NCBI GenBank assembly: GCA_030681635.1 | Contig: JAUXRT010000216.1 | Coordinates: 1-6,186 of the forward strand | DNA from: Reyranella sp. | GTDB lineage: Bacteria; Pseudomonadota; Alphaproteobacteria; Reyranellales; Reyranellaceae | Direction of reading: 5' to 3' | Length of the DNA stretch: 6,186 nt | Part shown: positions 1-5,698 of the stretch, piece by piece | Layout of the letters: each line of letters opens with the position of its first letter | Position numbering within the stretch: position 1 is the first letter of the stretch | Notes under the pieces: generated by a model | Databases searched by the model: none | The model's input: only the letters and a program-made list of their open reading frames with translations | Told to the model about the DNA's origin: nothing | Program-made: the position numbers and the translations under genes

Positions 1-497
1 TCGGCGCCGCGATCGCCCATGACATAGAAGCGCAGCGCACCGTGCGGCAGCTGCGCCGCCACATCGACGGCGCGAGTCATCGAGCCCAGGGCATCGAGAT
101 AGTCGGGGAAGGACTCCCAGTTGAACTTCACGCCTTCACTCAGGACGGTGCCGGGAATGTCCTCGACGCCTTCCATCAGGTTGATGAGGTAGCCCGACTG
201 GCCGGGCCGTACCGGCGCGAAGCCGACGCCGCAATTGCCGAACACCGTCGTGGTGACGCCGTGCCAGGAGCTGGGTGTGACAAACGGATCCCAGGTCGCC
301 TGGCCGTCGTAGTGCGTGTGGATGTCGACGAAGCCCGGCGCCACGATCAGGCCGGACGCATCGACCTCGCGTTTGGCGGCGCCGAGCCTGGCGCCGACGG
401 CGGCGATCTTTCCATCTTGCACTGCGACATCGGCGACGCGGCGCGGGGCGCCCGAGCCGTCGATCACGGTTCCGTTTCGGATGACGAGGTCAAACAT
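1..497 (-). CDS. N-acyl-D-amino-acid deacylase family amidohydrolase (N-terminal part)
   Basis: The reverse strand reads from an ATG at 497-495 through 165 open codons to the window edge, so the C-terminal two thirds or so is missing. The start is typical of amidohydrolases: MFDLVIRNGTVIDGSG, then a VAPGFVDIHTHYDGQ segment at about residues 52-66, whose H60-x-H62 pair is the metal-binding HxH of the superfamily. FGNCG at 86-90 matches the Cys-containing loop of D-aminoacylases, where the Cys helps bind zinc. Family members hydrolyse N-acyl-D-amino acids or related amides, or dihydropyrimidine/hydantoin-like compounds, usually in the cytoplasm; no signal peptide is seen. The true substrate cannot be read from this fragment. 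The gene is transcribed away from the oxidoreductase gene across a 79-base gap. No strong Shine-Dalgarno precedes the ATG, but the family-typical N-terminus supports this start. Family is confident, substrate is not. Confidence 0.88.
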   Translation of the reverse strand, partial: MFDLVIRNGTVIDGSGAPRRVADVAVQDGKIAAVGARLGAAKREVDASGLIVAPGFVDIHTHYDGQATWDPFVTPSSWHGVTTTVFGNCGVGFAPVRPGQSGYLINLMEGVEDIPGTVLSEGVKFNWESFPDYLDALGSMTRAVDVAAQLPHGALRFYVMGDRGA

Positions 498-576
498 GGC
501 GGAAGGATAGGCCGGGGCAGGTGGTCCGGTCTATGTTCCGTCGTTCCGCCAGGGAGTTTCAGAAGGGGAGTCGAGT
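498..576. other. Divergent intergenic region between amidohydrolase and oxidoreductase genes
   Basis: This 79-base gap must hold the start signals of both divergent genes. I see no convincing -35/-10 pair on either strand. An 8-base inverted repeat, TGGCGGAA at 497-504 (its first base is the last base of the amidohydrolase start codon) and TTCCGCCA at 544-551, brackets most of the gap. It could be an operator but may be chance in GC-rich DNA. No ATGCTC/GAGCAT half-site of the nadA-upstream type is present. Confidence 0.4.
563..570 (+). promoter_or_regulatory. Ribosome binding site deciding a TTG start
   Basis: AAGGGGAG lies 6 bases before the TTG at 577. It supports that non-ATG start over the next in-frame ATG at 610, which would remove the family-conserved LFTPFKMRG segment. 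Confidence 0.7.
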
Positions 577-1725
577 TTGTCCAAGCCGCTGCTGTTCACA
601 CCCTTCAAGATGCGCGGCGTCGTCGCGCCGAACCGCGCCGTCGTCTCGCCTATGGTCCAGTACCGGGCCACGGACGGCATGGTGAACGACTATCATCTGG
701 TCCATCTCGGCAAGTTCGCCTTGGGCAAGTTCGGCATCATCTTCACCGAGAACTGCGCCGTCGTGCCGGAAGGCCGTGTCACACAGGGCGATCTCGGCAT
801 GTGGGACGACGGACAGATCGAGGGCCACAAGCGGATGACGCGCTTCATCCAACAGGAGGGCTCACTCGCCGCCACGCAGATCACCCATGCTGGCCGCAAG
901 GCCTCCTCGCCGCGCCAGTTCGACAAGCCGGACGAGTTCGGGCCGAAGGGCGCAGGCTGGGAGCGCTGGCAGGTCTACGCGCCGTCCGCGCTCTCCGCAG
1001 GCGAGCGCTACTCGGAGCAGCCGGTGGCGCTCGACGTCGCGGGGATGGACAACATCATCAGGAAATTCGGCGAGGCCGCGCGTCGCGCTGATGCGGCGGG
1101 CTACGACATCATCGAGATCCACGGTGCGCATGGCTATCTGCTGGCGCAGTTCCTCTCGCCGCTCAGCAACAAGCGCAACGATCAATACGGCGGCGACCGC
1201 GCCGGCCGCATGAAGTTCCCGCTCGCGGCGGCCAAGGCCGTGCGCGAGAACTGGCCCGACCACAAGCCGATGTTCATCCGCGTCTCGGCGGTGGATGGCG
1301 GCGGTGGCTGGGACGTCGAGGACACGGTGGCCTATGCGCAGGAGCTGAAGGCGCTCGGTATCGACGTGATCGACACCTCGTCGGGTGGCCTCACGGGACT
1401 CTCGACGGCGCTGCCGATCAAGCGCGCGCTGGGCTTCCAGGTGCCGTTCGCGGCGGCCGTGAAGCGCGGCGCGAAGATTCCGACAATGGCAGTCGGCCTG
1501 ATCCTCGACGGGCCGCAGGCGGAGGCGATCCTGCAATCCGGCGACGCCGACCTGATCGCGATCGGCCGGCAGGCCCTCTACAATCCCTTCTGGCCGGTCC
1601 ATGCCGCGCAGGAGCTGGGCTGCGATACGGACTTCGGCATGTGGAATCCCGAGTACGGCTGGTGGCTCGACAAGCGCAAGAACAACCTCCCGGCCGAGCG
1701 CGCCGCAACAGGGCAAGTGAAATGA
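577..1725 (+). CDS. Old Yellow Enzyme-family NADH:flavin oxidoreductase (YqjM-like)
   Basis: This is a 382-residue FMN-binding TIM-barrel ene-reductase, slightly longer than the roughly 340-residue YqjM type. Members reduce activated C=C bonds using NAD(P)H. Visible motifs are LFTPFKMRG (6-14), SPMVQY (24-29), QITHAGRK (101-108), the active-site segment IEIHGAHGYLLAQFLSPLSN (179-198) with the His182/His185 substrate-anion pair and Tyr187, YGG at 204-206, RVSAVD (235-240), DTSSGGL (266-272), and IGRQALYNPFW (329-339) in the phosphate-binding part. Two features depart from classic YqjM: the redox-tuning Cys of SPMC is Val27, and the usual ENR after YGG is AGR. The C-terminal PEYGWW segment lies where YqjM carries its QYERGW tail. 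The start is TTG with a good Shine-Dalgarno. The stop overlaps the next start as ATGA, implying translational coupling. Family is sure; substrate is unknown, with an alpha,beta-unsaturated acid or acyl-CoA plausible from the neighbours. Confidence 0.93.
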   Translation: MSKPLLFTPFKMRGVVAPNRAVVSPMVQYRATDGMVNDYHLVHLGKFALGKFGIIFTENCAVVPEGRVTQGDLGMWDDGQIEGHKRMTRFIQQEGSLAATQITHAGRKASSPRQFDKPDEFGPKGAGWERWQVYAPSALSAGERYSEQPVALDVAGMDNIIRKFGEAARRADAAGYDIIEIHGAHGYLLAQFLSPLSNKRNDQYGGDRAGRMKFPLAAAKAVRENWPDHKPMFIRVSAVDGGGGWDVEDTVAYAQELKALGIDVIDTSSGGLTGLSTALPIKRALGFQVPFAAAVKRGAKIPTMAVGLILDGPQAEAILQSGDADLIAIGRQALYNPFWPVHAAQELGCDTDFGMWNPEYGWWLDKRKNNLPAERAATGQVK

Positions 1726-2936
1726 CAGGAATTCTTGCCGGCCTTCGCGTCGTCGAAGGCTCGGCTTTCATTGCAGCCCCATTGGGCGGCATGACGCTCG
1801 CCCAATTGGGTGCCGACGTGATCCGCTTCGACGACATCAAGGGCGGCCTCGACAGCGACCGCTGGCCGATCACGAAGGACGGCACGTCGATCTATTGGGC
1901 CGGCCTCAACAAGGGCAAACGCTCGATCGCCGTCGACCTGCGCAGCCCGAAGGGCCGCGAGCTTCTCACCGCACTGATCACCGCACCAGGCGAGGGCGCG
2001 GGCATCTTCACGACCAACATGCCGGCTCGCGGCTGGCTCGCGCACGAGGAGCTTGCCAAGAAACGCGCCGACCTGATCTCGCTCAACATCGTGGGCGATC
2101 GCCACGGTGCCGCCAATGTCGACTACACCGTGAACTCGGTGACCGGCTTCCCGATGGTCACCGGCCCGGTGGGGCATGCCGGCCCGGTGAACGCCGTGCT
2201 GCCGGCCTGGGACATCGCCACCGCCTATGCCGGCGCCATGTCGATCCTGGCGGCGGAGCGGCACCGGCGCCTGACGGGCAAGGGCCAGAAGATCACCCTT
2301 CCACTGCAGGACATGGCGCTCTCCGCCGTCTCGGCCACGGGCTATATCGGCGAGGCGGTGATCAACGGCGTCGACCGGCCGCGCTTCGGCAACGAGATCT
2401 TCGGCACCTTCGGCCGCGACTTCCGCACGAAGGACTCTCGCTACGTCATGATCTGCATCTTCTCCGACCGCCATCTCGACGCGCTGGCCAAGGCTGGCGG
2501 CTTTGCCGATGCGTTCAGGAAGATCGAGCTGCAGAAGGGCGTCGACCTCAAGATCGAGGCCGACCGCTGGAACGCCCGTGCCGAGCTTTGCGCGGTGATC
2601 GAGCCCTGGGTAGCCGGGCATACGGCGGACGAGGTCGGCGCGGCCTTGAAGAAGGAAGGCGCGCTGTGGGCGCCCTACCGCACGTTCCGCGAGCTCGCGG
2701 CCGACAAGGACACCGTGCTCGACAATCCGATGTTCACGATCCTCGACCAGCCCGGCATCGGCCGCTATCCGGTGGCGGGCTCGCCGCTGCAGTTCGGCGC
2801 CATCCCGCGCCAGCCGCCGGTGGGGGCGCCGACGCTGGGCCAGCATACGGACGAGATTCTTTCCGCTATCCTCGGCCTGCCGGCACACGAGATCGCCCGG
2901 CTGCATGATGAGAAGGTCGTGGGTGGCCCAAGATAA
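1722..2936 (+). CDS. Class III (CaiB/BaiF) CoA-transferase, 2-methylfumaryl-CoA isomerase-like
   Basis: This 404-residue protein matches the family III CoA-transferase length and fold signatures. The N-terminus ILAGLRVVEGSAFIAAPLGG (4-23), the GADVIRFD segment (30-37), WAGLNKGKRSIAVDLRSPKG (59-78) and VDYTVNSVTGFP (133-144) closely resemble what I recall of the Mct branch (mesaconyl-C1-CoA to C4-CoA transferase of the 3-hydroxypropionate bicycle). Asp164 in PAWD is the likely catalytic carboxylate that forms the acyl/CoA anhydride. LERHR-type helix residues (AAERHRRLTGKGQ, 177-189) and the C-terminal HTDEIL motif are also typical. Such enzymes move CoA between carboxylates, within or between molecules, in the cytoplasm. 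The ATG at 1722 sits in the ATGA overlap with the oxidoreductase gene; in-frame codons further upstream lie inside that gene and lack homology. Finding an Mct relative does not show a complete bicycle, and the substrate here is unknown. Confidence 0.9.
   Translation: MTGILAGLRVVEGSAFIAAPLGGMTLAQLGADVIRFDDIKGGLDSDRWPITKDGTSIYWAGLNKGKRSIAVDLRSPKGRELLTALITAPGEGAGIFTTNMPARGWLAHEELAKKRADLISLNIVGDRHGAANVDYTVNSVTGFPMVTGPVGHAGPVNAVLPAWDIATAYAGAMSILAAERHRRLTGKGQKITLPLQDMALSAVSATGYIGEAVINGVDRPRFGNEIFGTFGRDFRTKDSRYVMICIFSDRHLDALAKAGGFADAFRKIELQKGVDLKIEADRWNARAELCAVIEPWVAGHTADEVGAALKKEGALWAPYRTFRELAADKDTVLDNPMFTILDQPGIGRYPVAGSPLQFGAIPRQPPVGAPTLGQHTDEILSAILGLPAHEIARLHDEKVVGGPR
2911..2916 (+). promoter_or_regulatory. 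Ribosome binding site deciding a GTG start
   Basis: AGAAGG lies inside the end of the CoA-transferase gene, 6 bases before an in-frame GTG at 2923. The ATGs at 2905 and 2908 have no such site before them and would add only MMRRSW ahead of a flavoprotein N-terminus. Confidence 0.6.
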
Positions 2937-4101
2937 GATCCTCGTCGCCGGCGGCGGCATCGGCGGTCTCGCGGCCGCGCTGGCGCTGGCCCAGAAGGGC
3001 ATCGCCTCGCTGGTCCTGGAGAAGGCTTCTAGGCTGGGCGAGATCGGCGCCGGCATCCAGCTCGGACCCAATGCCTTCCACTGCTTCGATCGCCTTGGGG
3101 TGGGCGAAGCGGCGCGCGGGATGGCGGTCTATATCGACAGTCTCCGCCTGATGGATGCCATCGCCGACGGCGAGATCACCCACATCGATCTTGGCGACAA
3201 GTTCCGCGCCCGCTTCGGCAATCCCTACGCCGTGGTCCATCGCGGCGATCTGCATGGCGTGTTGTTGAAGGCCTGCAATGACCATGAGCTGATCGATCTT
3301 CGGACGCATAGCGAGGTCACCGGCTACGACCAGGACGGCAGCAGCGTCACGGCGCGTCTGGCGGATGGCAGCACGGTGAAGGGCCGGGCACTGATCGGCG
3401 CCGATGGCCTGTGGTCCAATGTCCGTGGCCAGGTGGCGGGCGACGGCGCGCCGCGCGTGTCGGGCCACACCACCTACCGCTCGGTGATCCCGCTGGAGCA
3501 GATGCCCGAGGATCTGCGCTGGAACGCTGCCACTTTGTGGGCCGGCCCCAAGTGCCACATCGTCCACTACCCGCTGTCGGGCTGGAAAGTTTTCAACCTC
3601 GTCGTCACCTACCACAATCACGCGCCCGAGCCGGTCGCCGGCAAGCCGGTGCCGGTCGAGGAGGTGCGCAAGGGCTTTACCCACGTCTGCGAGCGGGCCC
3701 AGAACATCATCCGCCACGGCAAGGACTGGCACATGTGGGTGCTGTGCGACCGCGATCCGATCGACCAATGGATCGACGGCCGCGTGGCGCTCCTCGGCGA
3801 TGCCGCGCATCCGATGATGCAGTACATGGCGCAGGGCGCCTGCATGGCGATGGAAGACGCGGTCTGCCTGGCCGATTCGCTGTCGCGCTACGACTCACTT
3901 GAAACCGGCCTTGCCACATACCAGACCCGCCGCGTGCTGCGCACCGCGCGGGTGCAGCTGATGTCGCGCGCCATGGGCGATCACGTCTATCATCCCGCCG
4001 GCCCGCACGCGGGGCTGCGCAACGCCCTCATGACCGCCAAGAGCCAGGATCAATGGCTCGACACGCTGCAGTGGCTCTACGGTGGCAACGGGCTCGACTG
4101 A
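2923..4101 (+). CDS. Class A FAD-dependent aromatic hydroxylase, 3-hydroxybenzoate 6-hydroxylase-like
   Basis: This is a 392-residue single-component flavin monooxygenase, the usual length for the salicylate/3-hydroxybenzoate hydroxylase group. These enzymes use NAD(P)H and O2 to hydroxylate an aromatic acid; the 3-hydroxybenzoate 6-hydroxylases make gentisate. Visible motifs from the GTG start are the FAD dinucleotide fold GGGIGGLAAA (10-19) with Glu33 ending the second strand, the DG motif GADGLWSNVR (159-168), and the GD motif GDAAHPMMQYMAQGA (292-306). By comparison with the Rhodococcus 3-hydroxybenzoate 6-hydroxylase as I remember it, the substrate-contacting His, Tyr and Gln appear as His212, Tyr216 (in CHIVHYP) and Gln300 (in MMQYM). 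The gene overlaps the CoA-transferase by 14 bases. An ATG start at 2905 is possible. A related activity such as salicylate or hydroxynicotinate hydroxylation is not excluded; no gentisate dioxygenase is in the window. Confidence 0.88.
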   Translation: MAQDKILVAGGGIGGLAAALALAQKGIASLVLEKASRLGEIGAGIQLGPNAFHCFDRLGVGEAARGMAVYIDSLRLMDAIADGEITHIDLGDKFRARFGNPYAVVHRGDLHGVLLKACNDHELIDLRTHSEVTGYDQDGSSVTARLADGSTVKGRALIGADGLWSNVRGQVAGDGAPRVSGHTTYRSVIPLEQMPEDLRWNAATLWAGPKCHIVHYPLSGWKVFNLVVTYHNHAPEPVAGKPVPVEEVRKGFTHVCERAQNIIRHGKDWHMWVLCDRDPIDQWIDGRVALLGDAAHPMMQYMAQGACMAMEDAVCLADSLSRYDSLETGLATYQTRRVLRTARVQLMSRAMGDHVYHPAGPHAGLRNALMTAKSQDQWLDTLQWLYGGNGLD

Positions 4102-4106
4102 TCCGC

Positions 4107-5039
4107 ATGCCGCCCGCCGCCAACCGACCCCGTCCCATCGCCGTCGAGCTGAACGCGGTGCTGGTCGCATTGATCGACGATGAGCCGCAGGTGCTGACCC
4201 TCGAGGACGGCGCGCTGCTGCCGTCCGGCCCCTTCGAGGGCGACCATCCGACCTTGCAGACCGGGCTTCGCGCCTGGGTCGAGCGCCAGACCCATCATCC
4301 GCTGGGTTATGTCGAGCAGCTCTACACCTTCGCCGACCGCTCGCGCGCCGCGGCGACCTCAGGCCGGCGCATCGTCTCGATCTCCTACCTCGGCCTCACC
4401 CGTGAACGCGTGACGGCAAGCGGGCACGAGCCCGGCTGGCAGAGCTGGTACCGCTACTTCCCGTGGGAGGATTGGCGCGGTGGCACGCCGGCCGTGCTGT
4501 CGCGACAGGTGATGCCGCGGCTCAGGCGCTGGATCGACGCGGCGTCCGATCCGGCAGCGCGCCGCAGCCGGCGACAGCGGATGGACATCAACTTTGCCGA
4601 GGCGACCTGGAATGAAGATCTCGTACTGCAGCGCTACGAACTGCTCTACGAGGCGGGCCTCGTGCCTGAAGCCGGCGGCCGTCGGCCCGTCGCCGATCCC
4701 CTGCCGGGCATGCCGATGCACTACGACCATCGCCGCATCCTCGCCACCGGCATCGCGCGGCTCCGCGCCAAGATCAAGTACCGGCCGGTGGTGTTCGAGT
4801 TGATGCCGCCTGACTTCACCCTGGGCCAGCTCCAGCTTGCCGTCGAGGCATTGGCCGGCCGGCCGCTGCACAAGCAGAACTTCCGCCGGCTGATCGATCA
4901 GCAGGGCCTGGTCGAGGAGACCGGTGCCGTGTCGGCCGAGACCGGCGGCCGCCCGGCCAAGCTCTACCGCTTCCGCCGCGAGATCCTGCTCGAACGTGCC
5001 GTCGCCGGCAGCAAGCTGCCGCTATCTCGCTCTTCTTGA
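4107..5039 (+). CDS. nadQ: NadQ-type Nudix-derived repressor of NAD biosynthesis
   Basis: This 310-residue protein has the two-part layout of Nudix-related NAD regulators. Residues about 12-135 form a Nudix-like domain (ELNAVLVALIDDEPQVLTL, then LPSGPFEGDHPTLQTGLRAW and YVEQLYTFAD). Residues about 225-295 form a winged-helix domain with FTLGQLQLAVEALAG, LHKQNFRRLI and GRPAKLYRFR, much like NrtR. The Nudix box is degenerate: around 52-66 the REUxEE glutamates are mostly absent, so it probably senses a ligand rather than hydrolysing it. It looks like the alphaproteobacterial NadQ family (COG4111 in my memory), which is proposed to control nadABC. It lies 5 bases after the monooxygenase stop, so it is probably cotranscribed with the enzyme genes; no strong ribosome binding site is visible, consistent with coupling. 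An in-frame ATG at 4053 inside the preceding gene is less likely. The nadA operator downstream strengthens the assignment. Confidence 0.82.
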   Translation: MPPAANRPRPIAVELNAVLVALIDDEPQVLTLEDGALLPSGPFEGDHPTLQTGLRAWVERQTHHPLGYVEQLYTFADRSRAAATSGRRIVSISYLGLTRERVTASGHEPGWQSWYRYFPWEDWRGGTPAVLSRQVMPRLRRWIDAASDPAARRSRRQRMDINFAEATWNEDLVLQRYELLYEAGLVPEAGGRRPVADPLPGMPMHYDHRRILATGIARLRAKIKYRPVVFELMPPDFTLGQLQLAVEALAGRPLHKQNFRRLIDQQGLVEETGAVSAETGGRPAKLYRFRREILLERAVAGSKLPLSRSS

Positions 5040-5059
5040 GGGCTCGCTTTTCCTGAGAG
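5026..5059 (+). repeat. 17-bp imperfect tandem duplication at the nadQ stop
   Basis: CTCGCTCTTCTTGAGGG (5026-5042) is followed directly by CTCGCTTTTCCTGAGAG (5043-5059), identical at 14 of 17 positions. The first copy contains the nadQ stop codon, and the second fills almost all of the gap to the convergent gene. I see no strong hairpin-plus-T-run terminator in this 20-base convergent gap. Confidence 0.6.
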
Positions 5060-5575
5060 CTAGTTGGGATTGACGCGCTTCCAATCGGCGGCGACGAAGC
5101 CCTGCGCGTCGAGCGGGGTTTCCTTGGCGATCGAAGGCTCGGGCCCGCGACAGACCCAGTCGTAGGCCAGCATGCGCGCGGTGCCGGTGACGACCCGCGG
5201 GATGACCGGCGCGTTGACGTCGCGGCGACAGAACTCTCGCATGGCCGAGGTGGGTGTGCGGTCGGTATCAGGCTTCATGCAGGAAGGGGTCTGCGCGTTC
5301 TGGCAGGCCAGCACTTCGCCCTGAACGCAGCGCCAGGCCACGCCGTAGTCCGGCTGCCGGCCGGCTTTGATGGCGGCGATCTGTTCCGGCGTGAAGAACG
5401 CCGCGCGAATCCAGTCCGGAACGCCGGCGCCTGTGAACCGCTGGTCGGGCCCGTCGATCGTTCCGACGGCGCGGCAGTAAGCCTGGGGATCAGTAAAGGA
5501 TGGGCTCTGGGCGGACACACTCGTTCCGCCGCCGAGGATCGCCAGACAGGTGGCAATCATGAAGGCACTGCGCAT
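5060..5575 (-). CDS. Exported hypothetical protein with six cysteines
   Basis: The 171-residue protein begins at an ATG (5575-5573) preceded on the minus strand by AAGGGA at a normal distance. A longer open frame continues upstream to 5956, but it runs across the nadA promoter and into nadA antisense, so this start is preferred. Residues 1-22 form a Sec signal peptide: MRS, a hydrophobic core FMIATCLAILGGG, and a likely cut after VSA (20-22). The Cys at 10 is not in a lipobox. The mature part carries Cys34, 83, 91, 99, 116 and 142, an even number suited to three disulfides in the periplasm, with local patterns YCRAVG, WRCVQG, LACQ and PSCMKPD. Uncharacterised proteins with similar WRC...C...C patterns are common in Rhizobiales as I recall; no function is known to me. 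It is convergent with nadQ and divergent from nadA. Confidence 0.82.
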   Translation of the reverse strand: MRSAFMIATCLAILGGGTSVSAQSPSFTDPQAYCRAVGTIDGPDQRFTGAGVPDWIRAAFFTPEQIAAIKAGRQPDYGVAWRCVQGEVLACQNAQTPSCMKPDTDRTPTSAMREFCRRDVNAPVIPRVVTGTARMLAYDWVCRGPEPSIAKETPLDAQGFVAADWKRVNPN

Positions 5576-5630
5576 GCCGTCCCTTCTAGGCGACGGTCGG
5601 CCGCTTGTCGAAACCGGGAAAATGAGGGTC

Positions 5631-5659
5631 TTGACGGTTATTATGCTCGTTAATAGCAT
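5631..5659 (+). promoter_or_regulatory. Predicted sigma70-type promoter of nadA
   Basis: TTGACG at 5631-5636 is a near-consensus -35 box. Exactly 17 bases later, TAGCAT at 5654-5659 matches the -10 consensus at four of six positions, including the first two and last two. Transcription would start near 5666, giving a leader of about 33 bases. The -10 box is the right arm of operator palindrome 1, so a bound repressor would block polymerase. Confidence 0.6.
5643..5659. promoter_or_regulatory. Operator palindrome 1, probable NadQ site
   Basis: ATGCTC-GTTAA-TAGCAT has the ATGCTC-N5-GAGCAT form with one mismatch in the right arm. Flanking TT and AA extend the symmetry to 5641-5661. It overlaps the predicted -10 box of nadA. 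Confidence 0.7.
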
Positions 5660-5669
5660 AAGAGCATAA

Positions 5670-5686
5670 ATGCTCATAGTGAGCAT
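5670..5686. promoter_or_regulatory. Operator palindrome 2, probable NadQ site
   Basis: ATGCTC-ATAGT-GAGCAT is a perfect ATGCTC-N5-GAGCAT palindrome just after the predicted transcription start and 12 bases before the nadA ATG. Its centre is 27 bp from that of palindrome 1. A further GAGCAT half-site at 5662-5667 lies between the two, spaced 8 bases from the TAGCAT arm of site 1 and 2 bases from the left arm of site 2. The motif and its place before nadA, near a nadQ-like gene, point to NadQ binding; this is inference. Confidence 0.75.
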
Positions 5687-5698
5687 AATAGGTGCTGT

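Larger units (their letters stand above)
5639..5690. repeat. Outer 10-bp inverted repeat enclosing both operator palindromes
   Basis: TATTATGCTC at 5639-5648 and GAGCATAATA at 5681-5690 are exact reverse complements separated by 32 bases. The whole 52-base island thus has nested symmetry, with its outer arms being the outermost half-sites of the two operator palindromes. Confidence 0.85.
5576..5698. other. Divergent intergenic region upstream of nadA
   Basis: This 123-base gap separates the exported-protein gene from nadA. Its nadA-proximal half is strikingly A/T-rich against GC-rich surroundings and holds the promoter and operator listed separately. The other half carries the minus-strand ribosome binding site (AAGGGA on that strand) and no clear minus-strand promoter, although the operator palindromes are close enough to affect transcription in both directions. 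Confidence 0.7.

Noticed and set aside
42..1091. 349-codon open frame on the plus strand
   Set aside because: It crosses the amidohydrolase in antisense and the oxidoreductase out of frame; both of those have clear family motifs.
1578..3071. 497-codon open frame on the minus strand
   Set aside because: It lies wholly antisense to the CoA-transferase and flanking genes, has no family motif, and its Arg/Ala/His-rich composition is typical of a GC-rich shadow frame.
2866..3810. 314-codon open frame on the minus strand
   Set aside because: It is antisense to the well-supported FAD monooxygenase and shows no recognisable domain.
4107..5039. Active Nudix hydrolase
   Set aside because: The Nudix box lacks most catalytic glutamates, and the C-terminal winged-helix region marks a transcription regulator.
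5036..5062. Bidirectional terminator between nadQ and the convergent gene
   Set aside because: No stable GC stem followed by a T run is visible; the similarity found is a direct repeat.
5639..5690. Riboswitch or attenuator hairpin before nadA
   Set aside because: The symmetry is of short half-sites around the promoter, and the predicted transcript starts near 5666, so most of the repeat would not be in the RNA. A DNA operator fits better.
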